64,000 bases of DNA from Tectiglobus sp965247245. GTDB lineage: Bacteria > Pseudomonadota > Alphaproteobacteria > Rhizobiales > Hyphomicrobiaceae. Shown piece by piece: positions 62,150-64,000 of the stretch (position 1 is the stretch's first letter; the number at the start of each line of letters is the position of its first letter). The notes beneath the pieces were generated by a model. That model had not been told where the DNA came from. It made no database searches and saw only the letters and a list, made by a program, of their open reading frames with translations. Location: the NCBI GenBank assembly GCA_965247245.1, contig CBDFGV010000003.1, positions 868,001 through 932,000 on the forward strand, in the 5' to 3' direction. The position numbers were made by a program, and so were the translations under genes.

Positions 62150-63480
62150 AAGTCACACGCCTTCCCCGCGATCCTGGCCCCGCTGCTTGGAACGCTATTC
62201 TGCCACCGGCCGAACGTTACCCCAGCTGCGGGGGCAAGCAGACCGCAGACGTGGTGATCGTTGGCGGTGGCTTTGCCGGATTGGCCGCGGCCCGTCGGCT
62301 GCATCAGCTTGCTCCGGATCTCAAGATCATAGTGCTTGAGGCGCGGCGCATTGCTGAAGGCCCGTCCGGGCGCAACTCAGGCTTCATGATCGATCTGCCC
62401 CATCACTTGTCCTCCAACGACTATGCCGGTGCCCTAGAAGTAGATCGCCTGCAGACGGAGGCCAACCGGCTGGCCATCCAATTCGCGAAGCAGGCCGCAG
62501 AAGACTATGGAATGCCGGAAGAAGCGGTTCGGCCTGTTGGCAAGATCAATGCTGCTGCGACCGATAAAGGGGATCACCACAACCAGGATTACGCCAGGCA
62601 TCTTGGCGAAATGGGCGAGCCCTTTGAGCTTCTGGATGCCAAGGCGATGCGTGAGCTGTGCGGCTCGCAATACTACCGATCCGGCTTGTTCACACCCGGA
62701 ACGGCGATGCTTCAACCGGCGCTGTACAGCCGTTGCATGGCCGACGGTCTGCACCGCAGTGGCATCACAATATTCGAAGACAGTCCAGCAATCCGGTTTG
62801 AGCGCAACGGCACCGGTTGGGCCGTGGCAACCCCGAATGGTGAGGTTTCTGCGGGCACTCTAGTGCTGACGGTCAACGGGCACATTGAGAGCTTTGGCTA
62901 CTTCAAGCGTCGCCTGATGCACATCTTCCTGTTTGCTTCGATGACGCGGGGGCTCTCCAGTGAAGAGATTGCGAAACTCGGTGGTGAGCGCAATTGGGGC
63001 TTCACGCCGTCTGATCCACTGGGAACCACCGTCCGTCGTATATCGGGAACTGGTGGCGATCGGATTGTCGTGAGGAACGGGTTCTCCTGGTCTCCGAATA
63101 GAACTGTTAGCGACAGTAAGCTTGATCGGGTCTGTGCGCGTCACGACCGGACATTCACCCAACGCTTTCCCGAACTGGCAGGCGTTGACATGGAGTATCG
63201 CTGGGGCGGACTTCTATGCCTCAGCCGTAACGACGCACCGGCCTTTGGTGAAATCGAGAACAACGTGTTCGCTGCCTGCTGCCAAAACGGTTTGGGCACC
63301 GCACGCGGCACACTCCATGGCATTCTGGCCGCCGAGCAGATTGTTGGCGAAACTTCGGAGCTACTTCAACGCACGCTCGCCCAGCCTGATCCCATCAAAC
63401 TGCCGCCCGAGCCCATTGCATCCATCGGAGCCAACTCGGTAATGCACTGGCAGGAGTTCCGCGCTGGAGCAGAACTGTAA
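62146..63480 (+). CDS. DAO-family FAD-dependent oxidoreductase
   Basis: A 444-residue flavoprotein of the D-amino-acid oxidase/PuuB class. The FAD motif GGGFAGLAAARRL is followed by LEARRIAEGPSGRNSGFM, and the C-terminal half contains RWGGLLCLSRNDAPAFGEI and CCQNGLGTARGTLHG. Members oxidise secondary or primary amines (sarcosine, dimethylglycine, D-hydroxyproline, glutamylputrescine). It ends the coupled operon (ATGA overlap with the second SDR). After N-demethylation of a betaine by the MttB-family enzyme, an amine oxidase of this class is a plausible next step. Confidence 0.9.
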   Translation: MKVTRLPRDPGPAAWNAILPPAERYPSCGGKQTADVVIVGGGFAGLAAARRLHQLAPDLKIIVLEARRIAEGPSGRNSGFMIDLPHHLSSNDYAGALEVDRLQTEANRLAIQFAKQAAEDYGMPEEAVRPVGKINAAATDKGDHHNQDYARHLGEMGEPFELLDAKAMRELCGSQYYRSGLFTPGTAMLQPALYSRCMADGLHRSGITIFEDSPAIRFERNGTGWAVATPNGEVSAGTLVLTVNGHIESFGYFKRRLMHIFLFASMTRGLSSEEIAKLGGERNWGFTPSDPLGTTVRRISGTGGDRIVVRNGFSWSPNRTVSDSKLDRVCARHDRTFTQRFPELAGVDMEYRWGGLLCLSRNDAPAFGEIENNVFAACCQNGLGTARGTLHGILAAEQIVGETSELLQRTLAQPDPIKLPPEPIASIGANSVMHWQEFRAGAEL

Positions 63481-63674
63481 CCACTTTGCTTGGGCGCTTA
63501 CCGTAGCAAAGTCTGGCCTCAGACCACACGCGATCGTATGGTTCTGTTAAAGTGCCAACGATTGAGCGCCGTTGCAAACGACCAGCGTGATCAGCCCGGA
63601 ACGGCGGCTCAGAGATCACGCTTAACAGGCATGGCAGTTCCAAAGAATGAGCGCGTTGCCGTTAGCCTCGTAGG

Positions 63675-64000
63675 CTAAATAATGGCATGGCGAACGCGCG
63701 CTGATACCCACTCGCTGATAACGACTGTTGCGAGGATCACGAGCAGTATTAGCGAGACCTGAGTCCATGCCAGGTTTGAAATGGATGCGTCCAATTGAAG
63801 GCCCAGACCGCCTGCTCCAACTAGACCCAAAACTGTCGACTCGCGAATGTTGATATCCCACCGAAAGACAGACACACCGGCGAAGGTTGGCAAGATCTGC
63901 GGTACAATTCCAAACGCTAGCTTCTGTGTTCCGCTCGCCCCTGTCGCCTCGATTGCTTCAACCTGTTTCAAGTCGATCTCCTCAATCGCCTCGTAGAGCA
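63675..64000 (-). CDS. Partial phosphonate-type ABC transporter permease (C-terminal part)
   Basis: The frame continues off the right edge, so the start is outside the window; ~107 C-terminal residues are present. The segment has the EAA-loop that contacts the ATPase (LYEAIEEIDLKQVEAIEATGASGTQKLAFGIVPQ) and then two helices (STVLGLVGAGGLGLQL and WTQVSLILLVILATVVISEWVSARVR). The GLVGAGGLGxxL motif is typical of PhnE-type phosphonate/phosphite permeases. The other components would lie outside. It is convergent with the DAO-family gene. Confidence 0.87.
   Translation of the reverse strand, partial: LYEAIEEIDLKQVEAIEATGASGTQKLAFGIVPQILPTFAGVSVFRWDINIRESTVLGLVGAGGLGLQLDASISNLAWTQVSLILLVILATVVISEWVSARVRHAII

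Overview
The window looks like chromosomal DNA of an aerobic heterotrophic alphaproteobacterium, probably marine or soil and with moderate GC. The evidence is a complete ccoNOQP-ccoGHIS cluster divergent from hemN, ProXWV-type uptake next to an MttB-family/SDR/aldehyde dehydrogenase catabolic operon, TAXI and SSS transporters, CaiB/HyuAB enzymes, and an ECF sigma/anti-sigma pair with GGAAT-N16-CGTT promoters. I see no insertion sequence, integrase, phage gene or CRISPR array. Genes are densely packed, with many 4-base ATGA overlaps. The species cannot be named from the sequence.

Layout. 0-8.5 kb: a partial membrane protein, a renalase-like flavoprotein, a GlxA-type regulator beside a 62-residue Cys-rich protein, a zinc alcohol dehydrogenase with a GMC oxidoreductase, a VOC protein, and small EF-hand and one-helix proteins. 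8.9-16.5 kb: an SSS symporter, a secreted unknown, an AhpD-like SELENOPROTEIN (11489-12607, in-frame TGA at 12245-12247 with a SECIS-like hairpin), and hydantoinase/oxoprolinase subunits HyuA and HyuB. 16.7-17.9 kb: a CaiB-type CoA transferase. 18-28.5 kb: the cbb3 oxidase structural and assembly operon (minus strand), a shared FNR/FixK box, hemN and a DUF2189 membrane protein. 28.7 kb: tRNA-Thr(UGU). 29.4-35.5 kb: M20 peptidase, COG0523 GTPase with a Zur-like box, metallo-beta-lactamase-fold hydrolase, iron alcohol dehydrogenase, J-domain protein. 35.7-42.7 kb: orphan periplasmic binding protein, LysR regulator, luciferase-domain protein, membrane-anchored LuxR regulator, and a cytochrome b561 / HbpS-GlcG / royal-jelly-family / TAXI operon. 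42.9-46.9 kb: an alpha/beta hydrolase and a DUF1611-like P-loop protein followed by an ABC protein with degraded ATPase motifs. 47-52.2 kb: SH3 membrane protein, nuclease-like protein, anti-sigma factor, ECF sigma factor and a divergent subtilase. 52.5-63.5 kb: proXWV (minus strand) divergent from a coupled seven-gene operon (GntR, DapA-family, ALDH, MttB-family, two SDRs, DAO-family flavoprotein). The right edge cuts a phnE-like permease.

How the genes work together. The cbb3 cluster and hemN form one oxygen-responsive respiratory unit. ProXWV plus the GntR operon most likely import and degrade an N-methylated compound (a betaine); the DapA-family/ALDH/flavoprotein set would suit a ring-containing betaine such as a proline or hydroxyproline betaine, but this is inference. 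The ECF factor probably activates its own operon and the divergent protease, because almost the same promoter occurs once on each strand of the intergenic gap. The most notable item is the selenoprotein: a naive annotation would split it into two open reading frames or call it a pseudogene, whereas the TGA sits exactly at the second catalytic cysteine of the AhpD motif E-x11-C-x2-C-x3-H.
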